This document shows, piece after piece, positions 56,999 through 64,000 of a stretch of DNA of 64,000 nucleotides. The notes beneath the pieces are model-generated. The model was not told the DNA's origin. It was given only the letters and a program-made list of their open reading frames with translations, and searched no databases. The stretch is from positions 64,559 through 128,558 of the forward strand of contig VXNM01000009.1 in assembly GCA_009840545.1 (NCBI GenBank), in the 5' to 3' direction. Position numbers and translations under genes: made by a program. Within the stretch, counting starts at the first letter, position 1; each line of letters begins with the position of its first letter. Source of the DNA: Gammaproteobacteria bacterium (GTDB lineage Bacteria > Pseudomonadota > Gammaproteobacteria > Pseudomonadales > Azotimanducaceae).

Positions 56999-57304
56999 GG
57001 TGTCCGCCTTTCTGTTGGGCGCTACAGGAGCATTGGGTCGGCAAATGGTTGGTAGTGGAGAGAGGCAAGACAGGAAGCGGCTACTGCTATGGTGCAGACG
57101 ACACTTTGAAGTGAGTTCGGAGTTCCTGGCATCACCGAGCCAGTCTTGCGACTCGCGTTAAACGCGAAAAAGGAGAGGCGAAGATTTCTGCAGGACAGCA
57201 GAGTACGGTTGATTCCATTGAGAGCAAGGAAGTCAGAGAATCTAGGACGTGCCAAATATCGGTGGTGCATCTCCAATTGGGACGCAGCAACACGAAGTGC
57301 ATAG

Positions 57305-57346
57305 CAATCTGGACTACAAGCTAGAGAGCTTAGAAACACATGAGAC
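57305..57346 (-). repeat. 42-bp block repeated at 61478-61519
   Basis: Minus-strand GTCTCATGTGTTTCTAAGCT... aligns without gaps to the copy at 61478-61519, with 33 of 42 bases identical by hand count. It lies downstream of the A' exporter gene, as the other copy lies downstream of its paralogue A. It may be a leftover of the tandem duplication or a functional element. Confidence 0.7.
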
Positions 57347-57398
57347 CGACCATCACCGTCGCCAAAGAGACGGCGGGGACAGTGGTCAATCTTGCTTC

Positions 57399-57461
57399 TT
57401 AATCCGTCCTACCGTGAACGAGTGTGTTCGTGACCCTTTGCCAATCAAAAATGTGAATCAT
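57399..57461 (-). CDS. Candidate 20-residue peptide gene
   Basis: An ATG at 57461 is preceded by GGAGGGG at five bases, one of the strongest ribosome-binding sequences in the window. It encodes MIHIFDWQRVTNTLVHGRTD and stops with TAA at 57399. It lies 70 bases downstream of the A' exporter gene on the same strand and inside the roughly 117-bp that the first copy of the duplicated gap has in excess of the second. A secreted or regulatory peptide is possible; so is a translation-coupling relic. Confidence 0.3.
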   Translation of the reverse strand: MIHIFDWQRVTNTLVHGRTD

Positions 57462-57531
57462 TGTTACCCCTCCATTCAACCAATTCCGATAGTACCAAAA
57501 TTGACGAAAACTGGAAAAGTCCATGTGAAAT

Positions 57532-59379
57532 TTAGCGGTAGCGTTCCGCCTGAGCGTCAAACATCCGACGGTACTTTCCGTTTAGTCGAACCAGTTCCTC
57601 ATGAGTTCCGTACTCAATGACCCGTCCATCCTCGATTACACAGATTAGGTCCGCCATACGAACGGTTGAGAAACGGTGCGAGACCAGAACGACGGTTCGA
57701 CCTTGTGTGAGATGTGAAAAGCGGTCAAAGACCTCGGCCTCTTTGAAAGCATCCAATGCCGCTGTGGGTTCGTCCAGAATGAATAGCTGAGCATCGCTCA
57801 TGTATGCTCTCGAGATTGCTACGTTTTGCCATTCTCCACCCGATAGATCGACACCTTCCTCAAATGTCCTACCCAAAACAGTGTCGTACTGGCTCGGCAA
57901 TTTCATTGCCATCTGATGCGCACCACCGTTTCGAGCTGACTGCTCGATCCTCTGACGGTCCGTCAAGAAGTCGACCCTTCCTACGCCAATGTTGTCCGCA
58001 ACCGAAAGGTCATAACGCGCGAAGTCTTGAAATATCACAGTAATACCTTTTCTCAGTTCTTGCAGGTCATGGTCGCGGTAGTCCTTACCATCCAAGCAGA
58101 TCGAGCCATCAACCGGATCGTAAAACCGAGCAAGCAGCTTGACTAACGTTGTCTTCCCTGCTCCATTTTCTCCTACTATGGCAAGCTTTGAATTAGCGGG
58201 AATGGAAAACGATATCTCTTTCAGCACTTCGAGATCTGTTCCTGGATAGTGAAATGAAACGTTTCTAAATTCGATTCCTTTCTTGAGACGTTCAGGCAGC
58301 GAAGCCCGAGGACCTGTACGGTTCATCTCAAGCGCACCCGGGACTGATCGGGGATCTAAGTCCACCAATTCGAAGAATCGAGAGAGAGAAAGAAACGCCC
58401 CAAATACTCCTCCACATTGCGCGAACCACGCTTCTAGCGCATCTTTGCTGCTTTGTGCAGCACCAAAAATCATAAATAAGTCTCCAATAGTCAGTTCGCC
58501 TTGACCGGCTCTGTAGACTGCATACACCCAAACCAAGCAAAGACCCAAGTAACCCAACATATCAAACAACACTTGCACCTTTACAAAATGAATATTCAGC
58601 TTAAGTAATGCCGTGACTACTACATCGCGTAGCTGAAGAAACTTGCTCATCAAGTAACTTCCTAATCCAAATACCTTGACCTCCTTGACGTATTCTCGTT
58701 CCGTCAGAAGTCTATTGAAGTAATGTGTTATTCTCCCGTTTCTTGTAAGTTCTATCTCTAGTTCGAATTGTCGTTTAGATGTATAGCCTTCAACAAGAAT
58801 TCGTGGAGATACTGTTGCAATTAGTATAAGAAAAGCAAAGGGATGAAGTACGGACAATAAGCCAAACATAGCAACTAATGTTAATAATTGAGCAACCAAA
58901 ACCATTAGCTCTTCAATTACCATTTGTAAGCTCCCAATATTTTCTCGAGCTTGATATAGTCGATCATAATACTGGGGAGATTCATAGAATACAAGGTCTA
59001 GTTTGGCAGCCTTGTTGAGCAAAAGAGTATTTGCCTTGTTCTCGATCTTTTCAGACATCATAAAGTTGATGATTTGAAAGCTTGCAGAAAAAGCCGATTG
59101 GATAAGGCGACAAACGATAATCGCTATCATAGGAAACAGAACGTACGACCAGTCAATCTCTGATCCTAAACTCTCTACTACCCGATCAACAACCACTTTT
59201 GCTAGCCAGAGCAACAGTGCGGCAAGTCCAGCCTGTACAAGTCCCAATGTATTAGAAAGTAGAAAGTAAATTGGTGTGGCACGAACGACAAAACTGATCG
59301 TTCTGGGAAGTAGACTAAGTGTCTCAAGTATTGACTTAGATTCACTATCTTCAAAGGGATTGATGTCTACTGATGCCAT
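57532..59379 (-). CDS. ABC exporter half-transporter A' (duplicate of A)
   Basis: A 615-aa protein with six membrane helices and an ATPase. The ATPase has Walker A GENGAGKTT, Q-loop VIFQDFARY, signature LSGGEWQNVAISRAY, Walker B LFILDEPTAALD and H-loop VSHRFS. The pattern LDLVFYESPQYYDRLYQAREN in the coupling region and the GEWQ signature place it among exporters seen with ribosomal-peptide clusters, such as LanT-like proteins without a peptidase domain. No C39 peptidase domain is present. It is closely similar to the gene at 61587-63434 over its full length. Bases 58560-59400, coding for the membrane part, are visibly AT-richer than the ATPase part. Confidence 0.92.
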   Translation of the reverse strand: MASVDINPFEDSESKSILETLSLLPRTISFVVRATPIYFLLSNTLGLVQAGLAALLLWLAKVVVDRVVESLGSEIDWSYVLFPMIAIIVCRLIQSAFSASFQIINFMMSEKIENKANTLLLNKAAKLDLVFYESPQYYDRLYQARENIGSLQMVIEELMVLVAQLLTLVAMFGLLSVLHPFAFLILIATVSPRILVEGYTSKRQFELEIELTRNGRITHYFNRLLTEREYVKEVKVFGLGSYLMSKFLQLRDVVVTALLKLNIHFVKVQVLFDMLGYLGLCLVWVYAVYRAGQGELTIGDLFMIFGAAQSSKDALEAWFAQCGGVFGAFLSLSRFFELVDLDPRSVPGALEMNRTGPRASLPERLKKGIEFRNVSFHYPGTDLEVLKEISFSIPANSKLAIVGENGAGKTTLVKLLARFYDPVDGSICLDGKDYRDHDLQELRKGITVIFQDFARYDLSVADNIGVGRVDFLTDRQRIEQSARNGGAHQMAMKLPSQYDTVLGRTFEEGVDLSGGEWQNVAISRAYMSDAQLFILDEPTAALDAFKEAEVFDRFSHLTQGRTVVLVSHRFSTVRMADLICVIEDGRVIEYGTHEELVRLNGKYRRMFDAQAERYR

Positions 59380-59461
59380 CTGTGCCTATTTCTTACAGTG
59401 TACATTGTTCAAAGTCTATTTAGTCATGAAATTCAGAATCCACTATAGTTTTTTCCGTTGT

Positions 59462-61309
59462 TTAACGATATTTCTCAGCTTGAGTCTCGAACATTTTGAA
59501 ATAACTACCCTTTCTAGCAATTAGATCTTCATGACTCCCTACTTCAACGGATTTCCCATCCTCAATGACCACAATGATGTCTGCCATGCGTACTGTCGAG
59601 AATCTGTGAGATATGAAAATAACCGTTCTCCTATCGGATAGTTCAGATATCTTTTCGTATAGTGCTCGTTCCCTCAAAGAATCTAAGGCGGCGGTCGGTT
59701 CGTCTAGTATCAAAATTGGTGATTCGCTCATATACGCTCTGGCTACTGAGAGTTGTTGCCACTCTCCTCCAGAAAGATCTACACCTTCGTCCATAGTTCG
59801 TCCTAGCACTGTGTCATAGCGTTGGGGCAATCCTTCTACAACTGCGTCTGCACCGCTTTGTATCGCAGCTTCCGTTATTCTCTCTCTATCTTCGATTTTG
59901 CTAACCGACCCCACCCCGATATTTTGGGCGGCGGTTAAGTCGTATCTAATAAAGTCTTGAAACACAATGCCGATGCTGCTTCTCAAGCATTCGAGGTCAT
60001 AGTCCCGATAGTCGAGACGGTCAAGAAGGATTGATCCGCCTACCGGGTCATATAGTCTTGCTAGCAGCTTTACAAGGGTTGTTTTCCCAGCACCGTTTTC
60101 TCCCACGATGGCCACATTCGATCCCACCGGAACAGAAAACGTGACTCCTCTCAGTACTTCTTTGTCAGTTCCCGGGTATCGGAATGACACATTCTCGACT
60201 CTGATACCGTATTCAATCCTGTTCGACTCAAGCAACACTGGATTTCTTCGCGGAGGTTCCAATGCTCCTGTAATTGACTGTGGATCGATATCCAAGAGTT
60301 CAAACAGCCGAGAAACCTCCAGTGAAGCTCTATAAACTGTATTTAGGCCACCGACGAGACCGCCCACGAGACCGACAACCTGTTGAGCGGCACTCAATAC
60401 CGCAGTAAGGGTACCGGGTGATATCTCGCCTCGTGCAGCTTCCATTACCGCATATACACTCACAGCCCCAATGCCTAACGCGGAAAGCGCGTCCAAACTG
60501 AAGTTGTAACCCATGAACTCAAGCATTTGCTTCTTGTTCGCAGCGATGAACTTTGAACGGAAGCTCATATATCGACCAATAAACAGGTCTCCTAATCCAA
60601 AAATGCGAACTTCCTTTGCTTTCTCCTGTTCAAAGAGAAGGCTTTCCATGTAAGAGGTCTGCCTCCAGTTGCGCGTAAATTCTGAACCGAGTTGGAAACT
60701 ACGACGAGTCATATATCCTTGTAAGAAGAATCTCGGAAGAACCGTAACTACCAGAACCACAAACGCTAATGGATGGAGTAACGAGATCAGTCCCATCATT
60801 GCAGACAGTGAGATCACCGTTTGCAGGTATCCAAATATCTGAATGGGAAAATGTTGAATCACTCCTTGCTGCATCTCTGCCTGTTTTAATTGGTCGTAAA
60901 ACTTGGGGGCTTCGAAAAACGCCAAGTCGAGCTGCGAAGCTTTGCGCAGAAGCTTTTCGCTGGTGGAGTTGTAGGTAAGTTGAGACAAGTGTTGTTGCGC
61001 AACACCCATGACGCCTTGGATCAATCCCGAGCCTAACCAGAGCGAAAAAATTACTGCAAGCGGAACGACGACTAGCCCCCATTGCAACCCAAGGCTTTGA
61101 CTCTCAAACACGGCATCGACAATGACCTTTGTAAGGTAAATGGTTGCCGCTGGAATAAACGCAGTCACCAGCGTGATGCCGCCAACGAAAACGATCAAGA
61201 GCGGGGATACATCCCACGCAAGTTTCAGAGCACGCGGAATTACGGCAGCAAGTTCGCGAATCGTCTTGATGCGAAAGAGTTCTTTGGGGTCGTACGATTC
61301 TTCGGTCAC
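59462..61309 (-). CDS. ABC exporter half-transporter B' (duplicate of B)
   Basis: A 615-aa half-transporter with six membrane helices and an intact ATPase: Walker A GENGAGKTT, Q-loop IVFQDFIRY, signature LSGGEWQQLSVARAY, Walker B ILILDEPTAALD and H-loop ISHRFS. The segment LDLAFFEAPKFYDQLKQAEMQ is equivalent to that in A'. It starts with GTG at 61309, four bases after the stop of an 11-codon frame, and an in-frame stop lies one codon further upstream. It is followed by A' after an 82-base gap, so B' and A' probably form a heterodimer. Confidence 0.92.
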   Translation of the reverse strand: MTEESYDPKELFRIKTIRELAAVIPRALKLAWDVSPLLIVFVGGITLVTAFIPAATIYLTKVIVDAVFESQSLGLQWGLVVVPLAVIFSLWLGSGLIQGVMGVAQQHLSQLTYNSTSEKLLRKASQLDLAFFEAPKFYDQLKQAEMQQGVIQHFPIQIFGYLQTVISLSAMMGLISLLHPLAFVVLVVTVLPRFFLQGYMTRRSFQLGSEFTRNWRQTSYMESLLFEQEKAKEVRIFGLGDLFIGRYMSFRSKFIAANKKQMLEFMGYNFSLDALSALGIGAVSVYAVMEAARGEISPGTLTAVLSAAQQVVGLVGGLVGGLNTVYRASLEVSRLFELLDIDPQSITGALEPPRRNPVLLESNRIEYGIRVENVSFRYPGTDKEVLRGVTFSVPVGSNVAIVGENGAGKTTLVKLLARLYDPVGGSILLDRLDYRDYDLECLRSSIGIVFQDFIRYDLTAAQNIGVGSVSKIEDRERITEAAIQSGADAVVEGLPQRYDTVLGRTMDEGVDLSGGEWQQLSVARAYMSESPILILDEPTAALDSLRERALYEKISELSDRRTVIFISHRFSTVRMADIIVVIEDGKSVEVGSHEDLIARKGSYFKMFETQAEKYR

Positions 61310-61312
61310 TGA

Positions 61313-61348
61313 TTACGGTCGAAGTTTGGGAAGAAGCACAAGAGACAT
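61313..61348 (-). other. 11-codon frame directly before exporter B'
   Basis: ATG at 61348 opens a frame of 11 codons (MSLVLLPKLRP) that stops with TAA at 61313, three bases before the GTG start of B'. The close spacing would allow translational coupling to an otherwise poorly marked GTG start. The upstream Shine-Dalgarno sequence is weak, so this may be chance. Confidence 0.25.
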
Positions 61349-61476
61349 GTTTGAAGCACAAGCCTGCACGGGGAGAGCTACGGTCTCATCGTAAGAGCCG
61401 AACTCTCTCCTATTATGCAATTGATCCTAGCTGCTGATGAATATCGTATAAGACCCAATAACACTGTCGTCGCAGA

Positions 61477-61560
61477 TCAATTGGGACTACAAACCTGAGG
61501 GTTCAGAAAAACATGAGACTGGCGGTCAAAGTAGACGACAATCGAAGTGACCGTAGCCAT
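61477..61560 (-). CDS. Candidate 27-residue peptide gene downstream of exporter A
   Basis: ATG at 61560 opens 27 codons ending with a TGA at 61477; the product ends HVFLNPQVCSPN. The second half is encoded by the 42-bp block, and the other copy of the block, read in the same frame, gives HVFLSSLACSPD. Of the nine differences three are silent and six change residues, so coding selection is not demonstrated. AGG nine bases upstream is a weak ribosome-binding sequence. Confidence 0.22.
   Translation of the reverse strand: MATVTSIVVYFDRQSHVFLNPQVCSPN
61478..61519 (-). repeat. 42-bp block repeated at 57305-57346
   Basis: The second copy of the block described at 57305-57346; 33 of 42 bases match without gaps. 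It lies about 70 bases downstream of exporter gene A. The gap 61310-61586 that contains it also holds AGGAGAGAG on the minus strand near 61405 without a start codon at proper distance. Confidence 0.7.
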
Positions 61561-61586
61561 GGAATGCCTAGGATTCTAGGAGTTGT

Positions 61587-63434
61587 TTAGCGATATCTCT
61601 CGGCTTGAGCGACGAACATTTGACAGTATTTTCCGTTCAACCGGATGAGTTCTTCATGAGTTCCGTACTCAATGACACGCCCGTTTTCGATCACACAAAT
61701 TAAGTCCGCTATTCGCACGGTCGAGAATCGGTGGGACACGAGCAGAACGGTTCGACCTTCTGTGAGATCCGAAAAACGATCAAAGACCTCTGCCTCTTTG
61801 AAAGAGTCCAATGCCGCTGTAGGTTCATCAAGAATGAACAATTGCGCATCGCTCATGAACGCCCTCGAGAGCGCTACGTTTTGCCACTCACCGCCGGAGA
61901 GATCAACGCCTTCACCAAACCTCCTTCCCAAAATGGTGTCGTATTGGTTCGGCAGTCCCGTCGCCAATTCGTGCGCTCCGCCTTTTTGTGCGGCCTCCTG
62001 AATTCTCACAGAATCCGACAAGAAATCGATGCTTCCCAAGCCAATGTTGTCTGCTAATGAAATATGGAAACGCGCGAAATCTTGAAATATCACCGTGATG
62101 CTCTGTCTCAATTCTTTTAGGTCATAGTCACGATAGTCCCTCCCGTCCAAGCAGACCGAACCATGGATCGGATCGTAGAATCGAGCGAGCAACTTGACCA
62201 ATGTAGTCTTACCAGCTCCATTCTCCCCGACGATAGCAAGCTTCGTGTTAGCCGGTATGGAAAACGAAATGTCTTCCAGAATTAGCCGGTCTGTTCCAGG
62301 ATAGTGAAATGCAACGTTCTTGAGTTCGATTCCTTGACCAAATCGAGTAGGCAACGCCACTCTCGGGCCTCTAGGGTCAGTTTCAAGTGCTCCCGCAACC
62401 GTCCGAGGATCCAAGTCAATCAGCTCGAAGAACCGTGTGATATATAGAGAGTTTCGAAAGACGTTCCCTATTTGTCCGAACCAGGCCTGAATTGAATTTT
62501 TGCTACTTTGGGCAGCACCAAATACCATATAGAGTTCACCAATGGACAATTCCCCAATGCTAGCCTTATATACAGCGTACGACCACACAAGACACAGCCC
62601 GACAGTTCCTAATAGATCAAATAATAGTTCGACTCTGACAAGTTTAACATTCAACTTGAAATTAGCTTTGATCAATACTTCCCGAAATTCGAAAAATTTG
62701 TTAACAAGATAGTTACCCAAATTAAATACTCTGACCTCTTTAACAGAAGATTTACTGAACAACAGACTTGCAAAATAATTGGTTACTCTTGTATTACGAG
62801 TAAGTACTGAATCTATATTAAATCTCTCCCGTGCAGTAAATCCTTCAAGAAGTATTCGTGGTGATAGACTAACTAGCAAAAACAAAAATGTGAGTGGATG
62901 AAGAATAGTCAGGAGACCAAACATGGTAACAATCATGAAAGTCTGAGGTAAGAGTCCCAGCACGTTACGGATTGCAGTTCGCATGTACCCCATATTTCTA
63001 CGTGCCTGAGAAAGCAGATCATAGAAAGCGGGGGCTTCAAAAAATGCAAGATCCAAACTTGCTGCCTTTTTGAGAATGAGGACGTGAATCTTATTTCTTA
63101 CCTTTTCGCTTACCATGAAATCAACGAATTGAGAGCTTGAAGATGCACCTGATTGGAGTATCCTACATGCAACAATTGCAACCATCGGAAGAAGAATGTA
63201 GAACCAGTCGACTTCTGTTTCTAAGCCCCTTGCCACCCGATCGATTACAACTTTACCAAGCCATAGTAATAGTGCAGAGAGTCCAGCTTGTATTGTTCCA
63301 GCTGCAGTGGAGATACAGAAGTGGAACGGTGATGCCCGGTAAACAAAAGCAAGTGTTCTAGGAAGAAGACTAAGTACTTCTAATAAGGACTTTGTCTCTA
63401 ATTCAGGGAAAGTACTAGATACCGCTGATTGCAT
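61587..63434 (-). CDS. ABC exporter half-transporter A
   Basis: A 615-aa half-transporter, collinear with A'. Membrane domain about residues 25-330, ATPase about 365-615 with GENGAGKTT, VIFQDFARF, LSGGEWQNVALSRAF, LFILDEPTAALD and VSHRFS, all intact. The coupling segment reads LDLAFFEAPAFYDLLSQARRN. Bases 62480-63434 are AT-rich compared with the ATPase part, as in A'. It follows B after a 79-base gap and is followed by a 277-bp gap before B'. Confidence 0.92.
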   Translation of the reverse strand: MQSAVSSTFPELETKSLLEVLSLLPRTLAFVYRASPFHFCISTAAGTIQAGLSALLLWLGKVVIDRVARGLETEVDWFYILLPMVAIVACRILQSGASSSSQFVDFMVSEKVRNKIHVLILKKAASLDLAFFEAPAFYDLLSQARRNMGYMRTAIRNVLGLLPQTFMIVTMFGLLTILHPLTFLFLLVSLSPRILLEGFTARERFNIDSVLTRNTRVTNYFASLLFSKSSVKEVRVFNLGNYLVNKFFEFREVLIKANFKLNVKLVRVELLFDLLGTVGLCLVWSYAVYKASIGELSIGELYMVFGAAQSSKNSIQAWFGQIGNVFRNSLYITRFFELIDLDPRTVAGALETDPRGPRVALPTRFGQGIELKNVAFHYPGTDRLILEDISFSIPANTKLAIVGENGAGKTTLVKLLARFYDPIHGSVCLDGRDYRDYDLKELRQSITVIFQDFARFHISLADNIGLGSIDFLSDSVRIQEAAQKGGAHELATGLPNQYDTILGRRFGEGVDLSGGEWQNVALSRAFMSDAQLFILDEPTAALDSFKEAEVFDRFSDLTEGRTVLLVSHRFSTVRIADLICVIENGRVIEYGTHEELIRLNGKYCQMFVAQAERYR

Positions 63435-63513
63435 TTAGGTCAGTTCTTTATTACCATCTGATGTTGTGTTCTAAATAATCGCTGTGGAGGTTAATTGGTA
63501 GTAAAATCATTAC

Positions 63514-64000
63514 TTATTGGTATTTTCTAGCTTGTGTCTGAAACATAGTATAGTATGTATTTTTGTTGGACATTAATTCTGTATGACTTCCCACTTCGAC
63601 GGACTTTCCGTCCTTTATGACCACAACGATGTCTGCCATTCGAACTGTCGAGAATCGATGAGAAATGAAAATTACAGTCTTGTTGGAGGAGAGTCTAGAT
63701 ATCTTTTGGTAGAGCTCTTGCTCTCTCAGGGAATCTAGGGCCGATGTCGGTTCATCTAGTATCAAGATAGAAGCATCGCTCATATATGCTCTAGCAATTG
63801 AAATCTGTTGCCACTCTCCTCCAGAGAGATCTATTCCTTCATCTAATGTACGTCCTAGCATGGTGTCGTAACCTTGGGGTAACTTATCAATGACAACATT
63901 CGCACCGCTTTGAATTGCGGCCTGTTCGACTTTTGGTCTGTCTTCAATATTCCGAACGGATCCCACTCCAATGTTTTCGCCGGCTGTAAGGCTGTAGTGG
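63514..64000 (-). CDS. ABC exporter half-transporter B, C-terminal ATPase part, cut by the right edge
   Basis: The last about 161 codons of a gene whose start lies beyond the window. Visible are LTAGENIGVGSV, the signature LSGGEWQQISIARAY, Walker B ILILDEPTSALD and H-loop ISHRFS, all matching B' closely; the product ends QARKYQ. Walker A and the membrane domain lie outside. It is the upstream member of the B-A pair. Confidence 0.92.
   Translation of the reverse strand, partial: HYSLTAGENIGVGSVRNIEDRPKVEQAAIQSGANVVIDKLPQGYDTMLGRTLDEGIDLSGGEWQQISIARAYMSDASILILDEPTSALDSLREQELYQKISRLSSNKTVIFISHRFSTVRMADIVVVIKDGKSVEVGSHTELMSNKNTYYTMFQTQARKYQ

Larger units (their letters stand above)
56999..57531. 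other. 533-bp gap between exporter genes, with a conserved block and short frames
   Basis: No full-length gene is supported here. It holds a 42-bp block shared with 61478-61519 (at 57305-57346), a 20-codon frame with a strong ribosome-binding sequence (57399-57461), and a longer frame on the minus strand with a GTG at 57339 that stays open to 57022 and has no recognisable similarity. A short perfect palindrome lies at 57153-57167. The promoter of the 743-aa exporter gene should lie in the left part. Confidence 0.5.
57532..64000 (-). repeat. Tandem duplication of a two-gene exporter unit
   Basis: Two units lie head to tail: B (63514 to beyond 64000) with A (61587-63434), then B' (59462-61309) with A' (57532-59379). 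A and A' are both 615 aa and nearly collinear; B' and the visible part of B match likewise. Corresponding gene ends are 4055 bases (A to A') and 4052 bases (B to B') apart. The intergenic gaps after A and A' share a 42-bp block. B ends with RKYQ and B' with EKYR, so the copies have diverged considerably. Confidence 0.85.

Noticed and set aside
57153-57167. Palindrome TCGCGTT-A-AACGCGA as a terminator
   Set aside because: The T-run lies before the stem on the minus strand and there is an A-run after it on the plus strand, so it does not have terminator layout in either direction.
57022-57339. 105-aa minus-strand frame in the exporter gap (GTG start)
   Set aside because: No Shine-Dalgarno sequence, no ATG, unusual composition and no similarity that I can recognise; kept only as part of the gap description.
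61337-61395. Third copy of the V-x-L-x-x-x-x-C motif (VALPVQACASN) before exporter B'
   Set aside because: The DNA does not align with the 42-bp block, there is no good start codon, and the resemblance is limited to a few residues.
1-64000. Insertion sequences, CRISPR arrays, prophage or rRNA genes
   Set aside because: No transposase, integrase, direct-repeat array, phage structural gene or rRNA sequence was seen on either strand.

Overview
The window reads as chromosomal DNA of a free-living Gram-negative bacterium, most likely a gammaproteobacterium. Supporting signs are the gene orders folD-tRNAs-tig-clpP-clpX-hupB-ppiD and leuC-leuD-leuB-asd-truA-folC-(SPOR)-cvpA-purF, plus lpxH (lipid A), sohB, miaE, nhaB and a signal-bearing outer-membrane barrel candidate. 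I cannot assign a genus from sequence alone. I see no insertion sequence, prophage, CRISPR array or rRNA operon.

Layout. 0-9.4 kb: EPSP synthase (aroA), a small exported protein, a single-chain acyl-CoA carboxylase (biotin carboxylase, biotin carrier and carboxyltransferase in one polypeptide), a nitric oxide reductase operon (small membrane protein, norC, norB, cytochrome c) and nfuA. 9.6-26 kb: metH, an ankyrin-repeat protein, a DDN/nitroreductase-like protein, a DUF5916-type outer-membrane protein, an uncharacterised conserved protein, a CPA2 cation/proton antiporter, an overlapping sohB-yhdH/acuI pair, an SCP2-like small protein, nudC and a helical-repeat protein. 26-35 kb: nhaB, rnhA-dnaQ overlapping head to tail, then the protein-folding and proteolysis block ppiD, hupB, clpX, clpP, tig (lon is missing from its usual place), preceded by a tRNA cluster (Pro, Arg, His). 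35-47 kb: folD-lpxH, miaE, purF, cvpA, a SPOR protein, folC, truA, asd and leuBDC; trpF and accD are missing between truA and folC. 47-52.6 kb: a DUF1993 protein and a four-gene MacAB-like efflux operon with two different permeases.

52.7-64 kb is the most unusual part: six ABC exporter half-transporters, all on the minus strand and running past the right edge. Four form a tandem duplication of a two-gene unit (B-A-B'-A'). The other two form a separate pair in which each member has an unusual insertion: an acidic extracytoplasmic loop of about 110 residues in one and a glycine-rich stretch in the other. The gaps between these genes carry a 42-bp conserved block (33/42 identical by hand count) and several very short reading frames, one with a strong Shine-Dalgarno sequence. 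The exporter type, with a GEWQ-type signature motif, resembles transporters found beside ribosomal-peptide clusters, but no modifying enzyme is visible here. A peptide-export system is therefore a hypothesis that depends on the sequence to the right.
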